Program-made: the position numbers and the translations under genes
Source: an uncultured Lachnospiraceae bacterium
GTDB lineage: Bacteria > Bacillota_A > Clostridia > Lachnospirales > Lachnospiraceae
Reading direction: 5' to 3'
Assembly (NCBI GenBank): GCA_910577835.1
Contig: CAJTOU010000055.1
Location: 1 to 19,609 of the forward strand
DNA length: 19,609 nt
Notes under the pieces: model-generated
The model's input: only the letters and a program-made list of their open reading frames with translations
Database searches by the model: none
What the model was told of the DNA's origin: nothing
Shown: positions 7,171 to 14,159 of the stretch, piece by piece
How the letters are laid out: each line of letters starts with the position of its first letter
Position numbering within the stretch: position 1 is the first letter of the stretch

Positions 7171-8673
7171 ATGGCAAAATTATATGTAAACGCAAAGAAC
7201 AAGCTGGGAAAAATCAACAAGGAGATTTATGGACATTTCTCAGAGCATCTTGGAAGATGCATTTATGAAGGAATTTATGTAGGAGAAAATTCTGAAATTC
7301 CGAATGTGAATGGTATGAGAACAGATGTGGTAGAAGCGTTGAAAAAGATAAAGGTACCTGTGTTAAGATGGCCGGGCGGCTGTTTTGCAGATGAGTATCA
7401 CTGGAAGGACGGTATTGGTCCGAAGGAAAGCCGCAAAAAAATGATTAATACCCACTGGGGCGGTGTAGTAGAGGACAACAGCTTTGGAACACATGAGTTT
7501 TTTGAACTAGTGGAACAGCTTGGATGCGAGGCTTATATTAACGGTAATGTGGGAAGCGGCACTGTTCAGGAAATGAGTGAATGGGTAGAATATATGACCT
7601 TTGATGGTGTTTCGCCTATGGCAGATTTAAGAGCTGAAAACGGACACGAAAAGCCATGGAAGGTAAGCTATTTTGGTGTAGGAAATGAAAACTGGGGTTG
7701 CGGCGGAAATATGCGGCCGGAGTTTTACGGAAACGAATATCGAAGATATCAGACTTATATCAGAAACTATAAAGCAGATGCGCCGATTTATAAAATTGCC
7801 TGTGGACCAAATGTAGATGATTATCTGTGGACAGAAGGAGTGCTTCAAACCTGTACAGACCCAATGGGAAGAAAAGCAAGAGATTTTATGAATGGATTAT
7901 CTCTGCATTATTATACAGTTCCGGGAGATTGGGGACATAAAGGAAGCGCAACAGAATTTGACGAGAAAGAGTATTATGTTACTTTAAAGAAAACTCTTTA
8001 TATGGAGAAATTAATTAAAGGCCACGGCGCGATTATGGACAGGTATGACCCTGAGAAAAAAATCGGCCTGATTATTGATGAGTGGGGTATCTGGCTTGAT
8101 GTAGAGCCGGGCACAAATCCGGGATTTTTATATCAGCAGAACAGTATGAGAGATGCGATTATTGCGGGAATTAACCTGAACCTTTTTAATAAGCATTGTG
8201 ACAGAGTAAAGATGGCAAATATCGCTCAGATGGTAAATGTTCTTCAGTCTGTAATTTTGACAGAAGGCGAAAAAATGGTGCTTACGCCTACTTATTATGT
8301 ATTTGATATGTATAAATATCATCAGGATGCAGAACTTCTTGAAAGCTCAATTGATACGGAAGAAATCGGTCTGGAAGAGAAACATATGGTTCCAAACCTT
8401 ACAGAATCTGTATCGCAGGCAGAAGATGGAACAATAAATATCACAATTGCAAATCTTTCTGCCACAGACAGTTATCCAATAGAAAGCATTATTCTTGAAA
8501 AAGAGGTAAAAGAGGTATCCGCTGAAATTCTGACCGGAAAGATTAATGACTATAATGATTTTAACAGCGAGGAAAAGGTGAAAACCACTGTATTTGACGG
8601 AATTGCCACAGAAGGAAATACACTGAAATTTACAATTCCTGCATGTTCTGTTCTGCATATCGCAATAAAATAG
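7171..8673 (+). CDS. abfA: Alpha-L-arabinofuranosidase, GH51
   Basis: Releases terminal arabinofuranose from arabinan or arabinoxylan oligosaccharides. There is no signal peptide, so it acts in the cytoplasm on imported oligosaccharides. The start at 7171 (500 residues) is preferred over ATG 7165 because AAAGGAGA (7155-7162) is then at normal distance. N-terminal GKINKEIYGHFSEHLGRCIY and VLRWPGGCFADEYHWKDGIG are GH51 signatures. The acid/base Glu lies in GVGNENWG (E173) and the nucleophile in LIIDEWGIW (E304); both are in the usual places of the (beta/alpha)8 barrel. A beta-rich C-terminal domain follows from about residue 390. No transporter or other arabinose gene is beside it, so its substrate import must be encoded elsewhere. 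Confidence 0.96.
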   Translation: MAKLYVNAKNKLGKINKEIYGHFSEHLGRCIYEGIYVGENSEIPNVNGMRTDVVEALKKIKVPVLRWPGGCFADEYHWKDGIGPKESRKKMINTHWGGVVEDNSFGTHEFFELVEQLGCEAYINGNVGSGTVQEMSEWVEYMTFDGVSPMADLRAENGHEKPWKVSYFGVGNENWGCGGNMRPEFYGNEYRRYQTYIRNYKADAPIYKIACGPNVDDYLWTEGVLQTCTDPMGRKARDFMNGLSLHYYTVPGDWGHKGSATEFDEKEYYVTLKKTLYMEKLIKGHGAIMDRYDPEKKIGLIIDEWGIWLDVEPGTNPGFLYQQNSMRDAIIAGINLNLFNKHCDRVKMANIAQMVNVLQSVILTEGEKMVLTPTYYVFDMYKYHQDAELLESSIDTEEIGLEEKHMVPNLTESVSQAEDGTINITIANLSATDSYPIESIILEKEVKEVSAEILTGKINDYNDFNSEEKVKTTVFDGIATEGNTLKFTIPACSVLHIAIK

Positions 8674-8706
8674 TAATAAGGCGGGACTGATAATCAGGGC
8701 AAGACA

Positions 8707-8961
8707 ATGGAAAAGATTTACTGTAAGAAATGTCTTTTAAGGGATATGGAAGAAAGTGAGTATTTTGTTGATTTGCAAAAATATATTGCGCATTTGAATG
8801 ATGACTTGAAAGTAGAGGAAGAAGAATATGAACGGCGCCTGAATATATGCCGGAGCTGTGAATATCTGCTGAATGGTATGTGCGGAAAATGCGGCTGTTT
8901 TGTAGAACTTCGGGCACTTTTGAAAAAGAACTGCTGTCCAGATGTGAAGAAAAAGTGGTAA
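8707..8961 (+). CDS. Small cysteine-rich protein, DUF6171-like
   Basis: An 84-residue soluble protein with nine cysteines: CKKC at 6-9, CRSC at 48-51, CGKCGC at 59-64 and CC at 76-77. The spacing suggests one or two zinc or iron-sulfur knuckles, joined by an acidic helix (residues 15-45, DLKVEEEEYERRL). The pattern matches small clostridial proteins I associate with DUF6171, whose function is unknown. It starts 33 bases after the arabinofuranosidase stop, with only AGGGC as ribosome site, and may be translated from the same transcript. Not long enough for an enzyme; a metal-binding adaptor is the likeliest role. Confidence 0.75.
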   Translation: MEKIYCKKCLLRDMEESEYFVDLQKYIAHLNDDLKVEEEEYERRLNICRSCEYLLNGMCGKCGCFVELRALLKKNCCPDVKKKW

Positions 8962-8968
8962 ATGTGAA

Positions 8969-8997
8969 TTGACAAAATAAAACATGAATATTATAAT
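8969..8997 (+). promoter_or_regulatory. Consensus sigma-A promoter of the metG T-box operon
   Basis: TTGACA (8969-8974), exactly 17 bases, and TATAAT (8992-8997): a perfect match to the housekeeping consensus. The expected transcription start is near 9004, just at the base of the T-box stem I. A strong constitutive promoter with control left to the riboswitch is the usual T-box arrangement. Confidence 0.9.
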
Positions 8998-9003
8998 AAA
9001 ACT

Positions 9004-9309
9004 GAATCAGACAAAGGCGATGAAGAGAAAGAGTAGGCTGCCGGCGCTTGTACAGAGAACCCATGCTGGTGAGATTGGGGAAAGCAATAGTGGTTGAATA
9101 TGGTCTCGGAGCTGCGCACCGATGCATGATACGTCATGTTTAGGCTGCGACGGGTTCACCCGTTACAGTGACAGGCTATCGATGAATCATTTCTCATCCG
9201 TAGCTGATAAGGCCTGTATTGTGAAATACAGGTAAATTTGGGGTGGTAACACGAAGCCATTATGCTCTCGTCCCCGAAAAAGAAATTTTTCGGAGAGGAG
9301 GGCTTTTTT
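9004..9309 (+). ncRNA. T-box riboswitch leader, probable methionine specifier
   Basis: Senses uncharged tRNA and controls read-through into metG. Hallmarks in order: the stem I start GATGAAGAGAAAGAGTAG (9019-9036); CAGAGAAC (9052-9059); GAATATGG (9096-9103), whose specifier triplet in the usual GAA-N-XXX-purine setting is ATG at 9100-9102; GGCTGCGACGGG (9143-9154); a stem III hairpin CCTGTATT-GTGA-AATACAGG (9213-9232); and the T-box core TGGGGTGGTAACACG (9239-9253). TGGT (9244-9247) pairs with an ACCA tRNA end, consistent with tRNA-Met. The terminator follows. Methionine is also the product class of the gene downstream, so specifier and enzyme agree. Confidence 0.93.
9264..9309 (+). terminator. 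T-box-controlled intrinsic terminator
   Basis: GCTCTCGTCC (9264-9273) with CCGAAAAA-GAAA-TTTTTCGG (9274-9293) and AGAGGAGGGC (9294-9303) make a long stem followed by six T residues (9304-9309). The CGTCCCC part at 9269-9275 can instead pair with the GGGG of the T-box core, forming the competing antiterminator. Confidence 0.88.
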
Positions 9310-9382
9310 ATGTTACAAGAAATGCAAAGCAATTTCCTATAACACAACTCTTGCAGAGCTGCTATTTATAGAACAGAGTGAA

Positions 9383-9418
9383 GAAGGTTTTTGCAGGTTT
9401 ATAACGCTGCAAGCACTT
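9383..9418 (+). other. Second stem-loop between T-box terminator and metG
   Basis: GAAG (9383-9386) and TTGCAG (9391-9396) pair with CTGCAA (9407-9412) and CTTC (9415-9418) around the loop GTTTATAACG. GTTCATTTATTTTT follows. It lies in a 180-base stretch (9310-9489) after the T-box terminator, where usually only a short spacer precedes the gene. It may be a second attenuator or a stability element. Confidence 0.4.
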
Positions 9419-9489
9419 CGTTCATTTATTTTTGAAATCGGAGACAGTTAAATAAGTTATCACACCAAATTAGGAAATGAGGTATTTTT

Positions 9490-11067
9490 ATGAGTTATAT
9501 TTTAGTAGGAAGCGCATGGGTATATGCAAACGGTTCACTGCATATTGGACATCTGGCAGGGCTTCTGCCTGCCGACGTAATCGCAAGATATCACAGAGCA
9601 AAGGGAGACAGGGTATTTTTTGTATCGGGAAGCGACTGCCACGGAACACCTGTGTCAATACGCGCAAAGCAGGAAAATAAATCGCCGCAGGAAATCAGTG
9701 ATGCTTATCACGAAGAATTTAAAGAGTGTTTTGAAAAACTGGGATTCAGCTATGATTTATATACAAAAACTTCCTCACAACACCACAAGGAGTTTGTAAA
9801 AGACTTTCACAGAAGACTTTATAACAGTCCCTATATTTATGAGAAGGAAGCTCCAAGAGCATATTGCGGGCATTGTGGAAGTTTTCTTGCAGACCGGTAT
9901 GTAACAGGACTGTGTCCTGTCTGCAAAGAAGTGGCAAGGGGAGACCAATGCGACTGCTGCGGTGCCGTACTGGAGCCGGAAAGCCTTATAAAGCCGGAAT
10001 GTGCGGTCTGTCATCAGGCGATTTCTTTTCAGATTTCAAAGCATCTATATATTTCTCTTTCAAAACTGGAACCACAAATAAAGTCTTTTATAAGCGCTCA
10101 TTCTCACTGGAAAAAAAATGCAGTTGCATTTTCTGAAAAATATATCGGTGAAGGACTGAAAGACAGAGCATTGACAAGAGATTTGGACTGGGGAATTAAG
10201 GTTCCAAAAGAAGGGTATGAGAATAAAACTATTTATATTTGGACAGAAAATGTTCTCGGTTATTTATCTGCCAGTAAGGAGGCGGCAGGAGAGGAATTTT
10301 CCAATTTATGGGGTAAAGAGGCAAAGCATTATTATGTACATGGAAAAGATAATATTCCATTTCATACGATTATTCTTCCGGCGCTTTTGATTGCAAACGG
10401 GGAAGGCTGGCATCTGCCGGATGAGATAGTTTCCAGTGAACATTTGACATTGGAGGGAAGAAAGATTTCCACCAGCCAGAATCATGCAATCTGGATAAAA
10501 GATATTATAAATGAGTATCAGCCGGATTCCCTGCGGTATTATCTGCTGGCAAACGGACCAGAAAAAAGGGATGCGGACTTTTCAATAAAGGAGTTTAAAA
10601 CCAGCCATAACAGCGAGCTGGTTGGAGCATATGGCAATTTTGTTCATCGTTCGCTTACATTTATAAAAAAATATCTTGAAGGAACTGTGCCAGAGGGAAA
10701 AACGGAAAGAGAAATTGAGGAAAAAATAGACAGCCTTTTTAAAGAGACAGGAGAACGGATTGAAAGGGGATGTTTTCGGGAGGCAGTCAACAGAATATTT
10801 GAGTTTGTGCGGTTTGCCAATAAATATTTTGATTCAGAACAGCCATGGATTACAAGGAATACTGATAGAAAGAAATGTGAGAATACACTGTTTCAATGTG
10901 TTCAGATAAGTGCATGTCTGGCGGTGGTTCTTTATCCATTTCTGCCATTTTCGTCTGAAAAAGTATGCAGATGGCTTGGAGTGTCAGAAAAATGGAAAAG
11001 ACAAAATGTACCGGCAGGATATGTGCTGCCTGAAATAGAAATTTTATTTGAAAGGCTGGAAAAATAA
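9490..11067 (+). CDS. metG: Methionine--tRNA ligase, two-zinc-knuckle type
   Basis: Charges tRNA-Met with methionine. The 525-residue protein begins with the class I Rossmann fold: SAWVYANGSLHIGHLAG with HIGH at 18-21. The connective domain holds four cysteine pairs, CGHC (126-129), CPVC (142-145), CDCC (154-157) and CAVC (171-174), enough for two zinc knuckles as in archaeal and E. coli-like MetRS. The KMSKS signature is present as GRKISTS (323-329), and an alpha-helical anticodon-binding domain follows from about 370. There is no C-terminal tRNA-binding EMAP/Arc1 domain, unlike many MetRS of about 650 residues. GAGG (9479-9482) lies 7 bases before the ATG. Controlled by the upstream T-box. 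It could be the only MetRS or a second one. Confidence 0.95.
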   Translation: MSYILVGSAWVYANGSLHIGHLAGLLPADVIARYHRAKGDRVFFVSGSDCHGTPVSIRAKQENKSPQEISDAYHEEFKECFEKLGFSYDLYTKTSSQHHKEFVKDFHRRLYNSPYIYEKEAPRAYCGHCGSFLADRYVTGLCPVCKEVARGDQCDCCGAVLEPESLIKPECAVCHQAISFQISKHLYISLSKLEPQIKSFISAHSHWKKNAVAFSEKYIGEGLKDRALTRDLDWGIKVPKEGYENKTIYIWTENVLGYLSASKEAAGEEFSNLWGKEAKHYYVHGKDNIPFHTIILPALLIANGEGWHLPDEIVSSEHLTLEGRKISTSQNHAIWIKDIINEYQPDSLRYYLLANGPEKRDADFSIKEFKTSHNSELVGAYGNFVHRSLTFIKKYLEGTVPEGKTEREIEEKIDSLFKETGERIERGCFREAVNRIFEFVRFANKYFDSEQPWITRNTDRKKCENTLFQCVQISACLAVVLYPFLPFSSEKVCRWLGVSEKWKRQNVPAGYVLPEIEILFERLEK

Positions 11068-11078
11068 TATTTATTTTT
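11060..11078 (+). terminator. Weak AT-only inverted repeat at the end of metG
   Basis: AAAAATAA (11060-11067, overlapping the stop codon) and TTATTTTT (11071-11078) are perfect complements around TAT. An AT-only stem is a poor terminator, but the T tract makes some termination possible. Confidence 0.3.
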
Positions 11079-11108
11079 ATAATAGCTCTTTACTTTTTTC
11101 TTTCATAG

Positions 11109-11251
11109 TTTACAGAACATAAGTTTTTATGGTATAATGTCATTAAACGAAGTTTGATGACCTACGCACGCATCAGCGTGCTTCATTGTGGTATAATGTC
11201 ATCAAACGAAGCAAAGCGTAGTTTCATGACCTACGTTCATTATGGTATAAT
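11109..11251 (+). promoter_or_regulatory. Tandem extended -10 promoters embedded in a repeated palindromic unit
   Basis: TGGTATAAT occurs three times: 11130-11138, 11189-11197 and 11243-11251, each a perfect extended -10. The first has TTTACA 18 bases upstream (11109-11114). The copies are joined by a repeat: TTCATTRTGGTATAAT, then GTCATYAAACGAAG, then GTTTSATGACCTACG. In unit 1 the arms GTCATTAAAC and GTTTGATGAC (11139-11161) form a 10-bp stem (one G-T pair in RNA) with a GAA loop. In unit 2 the arms (11198-11207, 11221-11230) are separated by 13 bases. Between units lies GCACGC-ATCA-GCGTGC (11166-11181). The third promoter is 34 bases before rluF. The array drives the rluF operon and may be regulated by, or created by, the repeat. 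Confidence 0.6.
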
Positions 11252-11284
11252 TTTTTTATCTCAAAATAAAATGGAGAGTCAGAA

Positions 11285-12139
11285 GTGAAGAATATAAAAA
11301 AAGAGAACAGCAAACCAAGGAATATAAAATCAAGAAATATTGAAACAAAAAACACGAAACCAAGAAATGTTATGACAGTAAAAAAAGATATTGTACCAGA
11401 ATATAGCTGCGATAATCAAATCCGTTTGAACAAGTATTTAAGTGATGCTGGTATTTGTTCGAGGCGGCAGGCAGACAGGCTGATTGAAGAGGGAAAGGTG
11501 GTGGTAAATGGAAAAACAGCCGTAACTGGTATGAAAATTGATTGCAGTTGGGAGATTCTCTGTGAGGGAAAGCCTGTAAAAACAGAAGATGAATTTATTT
11601 TATTGGCATTTTATAAACCAAGAGGGATAGAGTGTACTGCCAATCCAGAAGTTAAAAACAATATTGTTGATTATATTGGATACAAAAAACGTATCTATCC
11701 GATTGGGAGACTGGATAAGGATTCCGAGGGACTGATTTTAATGACAAATCATGGAGCGATAGTGAATAGAATTCTGAAGGCTTCAAATTATCATGAAAAA
11801 GAATATGAAGTAACTGTTGACAGAAAAATAAATAATGCATTTATAAAAAAAATGTCAGATGGCGTAAAAATCAGCAAGGTGGAAAAGAAAAACGGAACAC
11901 ATCAGGTTGTTTTTGAGGCAGTAACAAGAAAATGCAAAGTGATAAAAACCGGTGACTGCTCTTTCCGGATTACAATTACACAGGGATTAAATCGTCAGAT
12001 TCGCAGAATGTGTGAAGTATGCGGTGTAAAAGTAATTACTTTAAAAAGAATACGGATTATGAATATTTATTTAGGGGATTTAAAATCAGGAGAATATAGA
12101 AAAGTTACAAAAGAGGAGATAGAGGAATTATTAAAATAA
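11285..12139 (+). CDS. rluF: 23S rRNA pseudouridine(2604) synthase, RluF type
   Basis: Isomerises a uridine of 23S rRNA (U2604 in E. coli numbering). The 284-residue protein starts with GTG at 11285, preceded by GGAGAG at 6 bases; ATG 11372 lacks a ribosome site. Residues 47-95 are an S4 RNA-binding domain (RLNKYLSDAGICSRRQADRL). The catalytic Asp is D144 in YPIGRLDKDSEGLILMTNHG, which together with HEKEYEVTVD (173-182), TRKCKV, ITQGLNRQIRRMCE and RIRIMNI closely follows RluF rather than RsuA or RluB. A basic N-terminal tail of about 45 residues with repeated KxRN units (KPRNI, KSRNI, KPRNV) precedes the S4 domain and is not part of the family core. First gene of a tight four-gene run. Confidence 0.93.
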   Translation: MKNIKKENSKPRNIKSRNIETKNTKPRNVMTVKKDIVPEYSCDNQIRLNKYLSDAGICSRRQADRLIEEGKVVVNGKTAVTGMKIDCSWEILCEGKPVKTEDEFILLAFYKPRGIECTANPEVKNNIVDYIGYKKRIYPIGRLDKDSEGLILMTNHGAIVNRILKASNYHEKEYEVTVDRKINNAFIKKMSDGVKISKVEKKNGTHQVVFEAVTRKCKVIKTGDCSFRITITQGLNRQIRRMCEVCGVKVITLKRIRIMNIYLGDLKSGEYRKVTKEEIEELLK

Positions 12140-12173
12140 TAGGCAGTAAATAGAAAGTAGAAAGGAATAAAGG

Positions 12174-14138
12174 ATGAATAAAAAATTAACACGAATCAGA
12201 GAATTAATTGATTTGCTGAATCAGGCAGGCAGAGCGTATTATCAGGAAAGCCGTGAAATTATGAGCAATCTGGAGTATGACAGGCTTTATGATGAACTTG
12301 GTGCTCTGGAAAAGGAAACAGGCATGGTATATGGGGACAGTCCTACCGTAAATGTAGGATATGAAGTTGTCAGTGAGCTGCCAAAGGAAACCCATGAGTC
12401 GCCTATGTTATCTCTGGATAAAACAAAATCTGTACAGGGACTTGCCGATTTTTTGGGAGATAAGAAGGGAATTCTGTCATGGAAGCTGGACGGGCTTACC
12501 GTAGTGCTGACCTATAACGAAGGAAAGCTTGTAAAAGCTGTAACCAGAGGAAACGGACAGGTTGGAGAGGTTATTACAAATAATGCAAGGGTATTTAAAA
12601 ATATTCCTGTCAGTATTCCTTTTCAGGGAGAACTGATTCTTCGCGGCGAGGCGGTAATCAAATATTCCGATTTTGAAAAAATTAATCAGACCATTGAAGA
12701 TGCAGACGCAAAGTATAAAAATCCGAGAAATTTATGTAGCGGTTCAGTAAGGCAGTTAAATAACAAGATTACGTCAGAAAGAAATGTAAACTTTTTTGCT
12801 TTTACTCTTGTGCGGGCGGAGAATGCAGATTTTGAAAATTCCATGGAAAAACAGTTTGAGTTTCTTACCTCTCTTGGATTTTCGGTAGTGGAATATCAGG
12901 CTGTCACAGGTGAGACAGTAGAACAGGCTGTTGCACAGTTTGCGGAAAAAATTGAACATTTTGACATACCATCAGATGGACTTGTATTAATTTTTGACGA
13001 TTTGGAATATGGGCGTTCTCTTGGAAGTACTTCCAAGTTTCCAAGAAACGGGATTGCGTTTAAATGGGCTGATGAAACTGCAAAAACTACGCTCCTTGAA
13101 ATGGAATGGAGTCCGTCAAGAACTGGTCTCATTAATCCGGTCGCAATCTTTGAGCCGGTAGAGCTTGAAGGCACCACTGTATCAAGAGCAAGCGTGCATA
13201 ATATCAGTATTGTAGAGGGATTGGAGCTTGGAATCGGCGATGAAATTGAAATATACAAAGCAAATATGATTATTCCACAGATTGCAGAAAATCACACGAG
13301 AAGCAATAAACTGATTATTCCTGATAAATGTCCTGCATGTAATGAAGCGACGGAAATACGGCAAGTCAATGATGTAAAATCTCTTTATTGTACAAACCCT
13401 GAATGTGTGGCGAAAAAAATCAAAAAATTTACTTTATTTGTATCCAGAGATGCTCTGAATATCGACGGATTATCAGAAGAAACGCTGGAGAAGCTGATTG
13501 ACAGAGGATTTATTCACAGCTATGCGGATATTTTCAAACTGGAACGCTATGAAGAGGAAATCGTCAATATGTACGGTTTTGGCAGAAGGTCTTATAATCA
13601 TCTTCAGGACTCTGTCAATCATGCAAGAAACACAGAGCTTCATGCTCTGATTTATGCATTGGGAATCCCGAATATCGGACTTTCTAACGCAAAGATGATA
13701 TGCAGAGCTTTTGACTATGATATTGAAAAAGTAATTCATGCCACCAAAGAGGATTTAATGATAATTGAAGGGATAGGAGAAGTAATTGCAGACGCTTATA
13801 TTGCTTATTTTCAAAATGAAAAAAATCAGGAAAATCTGAAAGAACTTTTAAAGGAATTAAAGATTGCAGAACCAGAAAAAATAGATACCGATTCAAAGAT
13901 TGCCGGAAAAGTATTTGTTATTACAGGTTCTGTGGAGCACTTTGCAAACAGAAATGAATTAAAGGCTCTGATTGAAAGCAAGGGCGGAAAAGTGACAGGC
14001 TCTGTTACTTCCAAAACGGATTATCTGATTAACAATGACGTGAATTCAAATTCCTCAAAAAATAAAAAGGCAAGAGAACTGGAAATCCCGATTTTGTCGG
14101 AGGAGGATTTTTTGAAACTTGCATCCATGTTAAAATAA
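12174..14138 (+). CDS. ligA: NAD+-dependent DNA ligase, divergent LigA
   Basis: Seals nicks in DNA using NAD+. The 654-residue protein keeps the LigA order: domain Ia (YDRLYDEL, 35-42; SPMLSLDKTKS), nucleotidyltransferase with the adenylated Lys104 in SWKLDGLTV, an OB fold with SRTGLINPVAIFEPVELEGTTVSRASVHN-like residues (about 320-348), a Cys4 zinc finger (CPAC and CTNPEC), tandem helix-hairpin-helix (IPNIGLSNAKMIC, IIEGIGEVIADAY) and a C-terminal BRCT domain (GKVFVITGS to the end). Several normally fixed residues differ: E before K-x-DG is S-W, TRGDGxxGEDVT has become TRGNGQVGEVIT, and NPRNAAAGSLRQ has become NPRNLCSGSVRQ. It may therefore be a second, specialised ligase. Start follows AAAGGA-type sites. 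Confidence 0.92.
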   Translation: MNKKLTRIRELIDLLNQAGRAYYQESREIMSNLEYDRLYDELGALEKETGMVYGDSPTVNVGYEVVSELPKETHESPMLSLDKTKSVQGLADFLGDKKGILSWKLDGLTVVLTYNEGKLVKAVTRGNGQVGEVITNNARVFKNIPVSIPFQGELILRGEAVIKYSDFEKINQTIEDADAKYKNPRNLCSGSVRQLNNKITSERNVNFFAFTLVRAENADFENSMEKQFEFLTSLGFSVVEYQAVTGETVEQAVAQFAEKIEHFDIPSDGLVLIFDDLEYGRSLGSTSKFPRNGIAFKWADETAKTTLLEMEWSPSRTGLINPVAIFEPVELEGTTVSRASVHNISIVEGLELGIGDEIEIYKANMIIPQIAENHTRSNKLIIPDKCPACNEATEIRQVNDVKSLYCTNPECVAKKIKKFTLFVSRDALNIDGLSEETLEKLIDRGFIHSYADIFKLERYEEEIVNMYGFGRRSYNHLQDSVNHARNTELHALIYALGIPNIGLSNAKMICRAFDYDIEKVIHATKEDLMIIEGIGEVIADAYIAYFQNEKNQENLKELLKELKIAEPEKIDTDSKIAGKVFVITGSVEHFANRNELKALIESKGGKVTGSVTSKTDYLINNDVNSNSSKNKKARELEIPILSEEDFLKLASMLK

Positions 14139-14159
14139 AAATTACAGGAGAGTTTATTT

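Noticed and set aside
9118..9125. ATG triplets near 9121-9126 as the T-box specifier
   Set aside because: They lie outside the GAA-N-XXX context of the specifier loop; the ATG at 9100-9102 fits better.
8630..9127. Minus-strand 165-codon frame over the small Cys-rich gene and the T-box
   Set aside because: It crosses the promoter and riboswitch in antisense and has no family resemblance.
12896..13258. Long minus-strand open frame opposite ligA
   Set aside because: No ribosome site, no recognisable domain, and fully covered by the well-supported ligase gene: a shadow frame.
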